Positions 15,501-17,130 of a DNA stretch of 17,130 nucleotides are shown piece by piece. The stretch covers positions 1 to 17,130 of the forward strand of contig CAYLZO010000104.1 of the NCBI GenBank assembly GCA_964387775.1, read 5' to 3'. The notes beneath the pieces are model-generated. The model was not told where the DNA came from. It worked only from the letters and a program-made list of their open reading frames with translations, and searched no databases. Each line of letters opens with the position of its first letter. The first letter of the stretch is position 1. The translations under genes and the position numbers were made by a program. The stretch comes from CAYLZO01 sp964387775. Lineage in GTDB: Bacteria > Chloroflexota > Anaerolineae > JAAYZQ01.

Positions 15501-16655
15501 CTACGCTGGGGCGATGCGCGTGGGCGTTTCTCGCTGGCGCAATTGGCCGCAGCCGGCCTCGATGTCGATGCCCCGGCGCATGCGCACCGTCGTGGGGATG
15601 CCGGCCCACTCCAACTCGCGGCGGAACACCTCCACCTGCTCTCGAGACGACGGCTCGAGGGGCGAGCCGGGCGTCGGGTTGAGTGGAATCAGGTTCACGT
15701 GACATAACAGCCCGTGGAGCAAGCGGGCCAAATCGCGCGCCTGTTCCACCGAGTCGTTGACGCCATCTATCAGTGCGTATTCGATGGTCACGCGCCGCCC
15801 GGTTTCGGCCACGTACTCGCGCACGGCGGGCATGAGTTCGGCCAGCGGATAGCGCCGGTTGACGGGCACGAGCTGATTGCGCAGCTCCTCGTCAGGCGCG
15901 TGGAGCGAGACGGCCAGGGTGATGGGTTGACCCTCCCCGGTCAGCCGCCGGATGCCGGGCACCAGCCCCACCGTCGAGAGGGTGATGCGCCGGGCGCTCA
16001 GGTTGTAGCCCCGCTCGTCGGTCAGCGTCTCGATGGCCTGCCAGGTGGCCTCGTAGTTGGCCAGCGGCTCGCCCATGCCCATGAACACGACGTTGGAGAT
16101 GGGCTGGGCGTCGAGGTCGGCCTGGAGGCCCAGCGCCTCCGCTTGCTCGATCTCGGCCTGGCGGATCTGGCGGGCAAAATAGAGCACCTGGGCCACGATC
16201 TCGCCGGCCGACAGGTTGCGGGCCAGCCCGCCCTGCGGAGTACCGCTTCCGGGGCGGTGGCCGGTGGCGCAAAAGACGCAGCCCATGCCGCAGCCCGCCT
16301 GGCTGGAGATGCAGGCCGTCCGCCGGTCGTAATAGTCCATCAACACGGCTTCGACCGTCTCCCCGTCGCGCAGGCGAAAGAGCACCTTGCGCGTCTGGCC
16401 CGTCAGCGATTCCTCGCTGGCCAGCGGTTCGAGCAGTTGCAGGTCCGTCTCGGCCGCCAGCCGCGCCCGCAGCTCGAGGGGGACGTTGGCCATGTCGTCA
16501 AAGCCCTGCCCTGAGCCCGTCGAAGGGTGTCCGACGAGCGAGCCGTAGAGCCAGAGCCACACCTGCTCGGCCCGAAAGCGCGGCTCGCCCCAGCCGGTCA
16601 ACAATTCCTCCAGTTCCTCGTACGTCAAATCGTACAACGCAATCCGTTCCGTCAC
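15501..16655 (-). CDS. rlmN: Dual-specificity 23S rRNA/tRNA adenine-C2 methyltransferase RlmN
   Basis: RlmN is a radical SAM enzyme that methylates C2 of A2503 in 23S rRNA and A37 in some tRNAs. The 384-residue protein has the iron-sulfur motif CGMGCVFC (C-x3-C-x2-C), preceded by ACISSQAG with one catalytic Cys. The second catalytic Cys is in GIDIEAGCGQL near the C-terminus. FMGMGEPLANY, SLHAPDEELRNQLVP and IPLNP are also typical. Nine extra residues (HPSTGSGQG) interrupt the N-terminal region between GSLVG and FDDM. A second Ala/Glu-rich insert stands before SNVVFMGMG. The start is GTG at 16655, 3 nt after the phosphatase stop codon, with GGGGTGA just upstream, so translation is coupled. Confidence 0.96.
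   Translation of the reverse strand: MTERIALYDLTYEELEELLTGWGEPRFRAEQVWLWLYGSLVGHPSTGSGQGFDDMANVPLELRARLAAETDLQLLEPLASEESLTGQTRKVLFRLRDGETVEAVLMDYYDRRTACISSQAGCGMGCVFCATGHRPGSGTPQGGLARNLSAGEIVAQVLYFARQIRQAEIEQAEALGLQADLDAQPISNVVFMGMGEPLANYEATWQAIETLTDERGYNLSARRITLSTVGLVPGIRRLTGEGQPITLAVSLHAPDEELRNQLVPVNRRYPLAELMPAVREYVAETGRRVTIEYALIDGVNDSVEQARDLARLLHGLLCHVNLIPLNPTPGSPLEPSSREQVEVFRRELEWAGIPTTVRMRRGIDIEAGCGQLRQRETPTRIAPA
16503..16529 (-). repeat. 27-bp dispersed repeat inserted in frame in rlmN
   Basis: On the minus strand the 27 bp contain CCCTTCGACGGGCTCAGGGC and encode HPSTGSGQG. The surrounding protein (GSLVG, then FDDMANVP) is continuous with the family when these nine residues are removed. 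This type of TTCGAC..GCTCAGG sequence is one I know as a frequent dispersed repeat in environmental genomes. It is the only copy I see in the window. Confidence 0.6.
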
Positions 16656-16658
16656 AAC

Positions 16659-17130
16659 TCACCCCGGTTTCCCGCTTCCCTGATTGCCCGATACCCGTTC
16701 CCACACGTCGTGTAGCTCGCCCACGTCCTCAAACACCAAATCGGGCCGGATCTCCGCCCCCTCCAGCATCGCCCGGTCGGTGATGCCGGTCAGCACCAAA
16801 ATTGTGCCCATCCCGGCCCGCTGGCCGGCCAGGATGTCGGTCTCCAGCCGGTCGCCGAGCATGGCCGTCGCCCCGGCGCCGGCGCCCAGGCGGGCCAGGG
16901 CTTGCTCCATCATGGCCGGCTCCGGCTTGCCGACGACGGTCGGCCGCACGCCCGTGGCCGCCTCCAGGAAGGCCAGCAGCGACCCGGCGCCCGGCACGAT
17001 GCCCCGCTCGGAGGGGAAGGTCTTGTCGGGGTTGGTGCCGACGAACTGCGCCCCGGCCCGGATCTGGAGCGTCGCCTGCGCCAGCCGCTCGTAGCCGATG
17101 TGGAAGTCCATGCCGACGACCACGTACTCG
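16659..17130 (-). CDS. NagD-like HAD-family phosphatase, C-terminal part (cut by window edge)
   Basis: This is the C-terminal 156 residues of a HAD hydrolase of subfamily IIA (NagD, 4-nitrophenylphosphatase or phosphoglycolate phosphatase-like). The start and the first motif with the Asp nucleophile lie beyond the right edge. Visible are YVVVGMDFHIGYERLAQA, the cap-domain end FVGTNPDKTFPSERGIVPGAG, the conserved VVGKPEPAM with its Lys, and LGDRLETDILAG with the acidic metal-binding residues. The stop codon is 3 nt before the rlmN start, so both are probably in one transcript. The substrate cannot be assigned. Confidence 0.88.
   Translation of the reverse strand, partial: EYVVVGMDFHIGYERLAQATLQIRAGAQFVGTNPDKTFPSERGIVPGAGSLLAFLEAATGVRPTVVGKPEPAMMEQALARLGAGAGATAMLGDRLETDILAGQRAGMGTILVLTGITDRAMLEGAEIRPDLVFEDVGELHDVWERVSGNQGSGKPG

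Overview
The window looks like a chromosomal piece of a GC-rich bacterium of the Chloroflexota, probably Anaerolineae-like. This is an inference from gene order, zinc-ribbon L28 and L32, and a rlmN insertion that reads HPSTGSGQG, a type of dispersed repeat I associate with such genomes. No rRNA, tRNA, CRISPR array or phage gene is visible. All genes lie on the minus strand except rpmB.

Read in the direction of transcription, from high to low coordinates, the core is a conserved housekeeping order also known from Firmicutes. It runs HAD phosphatase (partial), rlmN, rpe, then rpmB (divergent from what follows), asp23/yloU, fakA, three degV/fakB paralogs, recG, coaD, a small coiled-coil gene, yceD, rpmF, an acyl-CoA dehydrogenase and fabD (partial). 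Functionally it joins translation (RlmN, L28, L32, YceD), cofactor supply (CoaD), DNA repair (RecG) and lipid metabolism. FakA with DegV/FakB proteins phosphorylates fatty acids, FabD loads malonyl groups, and the dehydrogenase acts on acyl-CoA.

The most notable feature is a 3.03-kb insertion (7270-10300) between degV copies 2 and 1. It consists of two consecutive integron-type gene cassettes without an integrase in view. Cassette 1 (9503-10300) carries a VapBC-like toxin-antitoxin pair whose toxin looks internally deleted. Cassette 2 (7270-9502) carries a two-gene restriction-modification system: a 176-aa PD-(D/E)XK nuclease and a gamma-type adenine methyltransferase, overlapping by ATGA and clearly more AT-rich than their surroundings. 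Each cassette ends in a palindromic attC-like site of about 130 bp. The 5' end of each cassette matches the outer arm (R'') of its own attC: TTAGCC with GGCTAAC, and TTGGGC with GCCCAAC. This is the covariation expected of true cassettes.

Smaller points are a perfect consensus promoter that should give an almost leaderless yceD-rpmF mRNA, a probable AUU start codon for the coiled-coil gene, a 94-bp element with 17-bp perfect terminal inverted repeats before the acyl-CoA dehydrogenase, a repeat inserted in frame in rlmN, and a 165-residue N-terminal extension on RecG.
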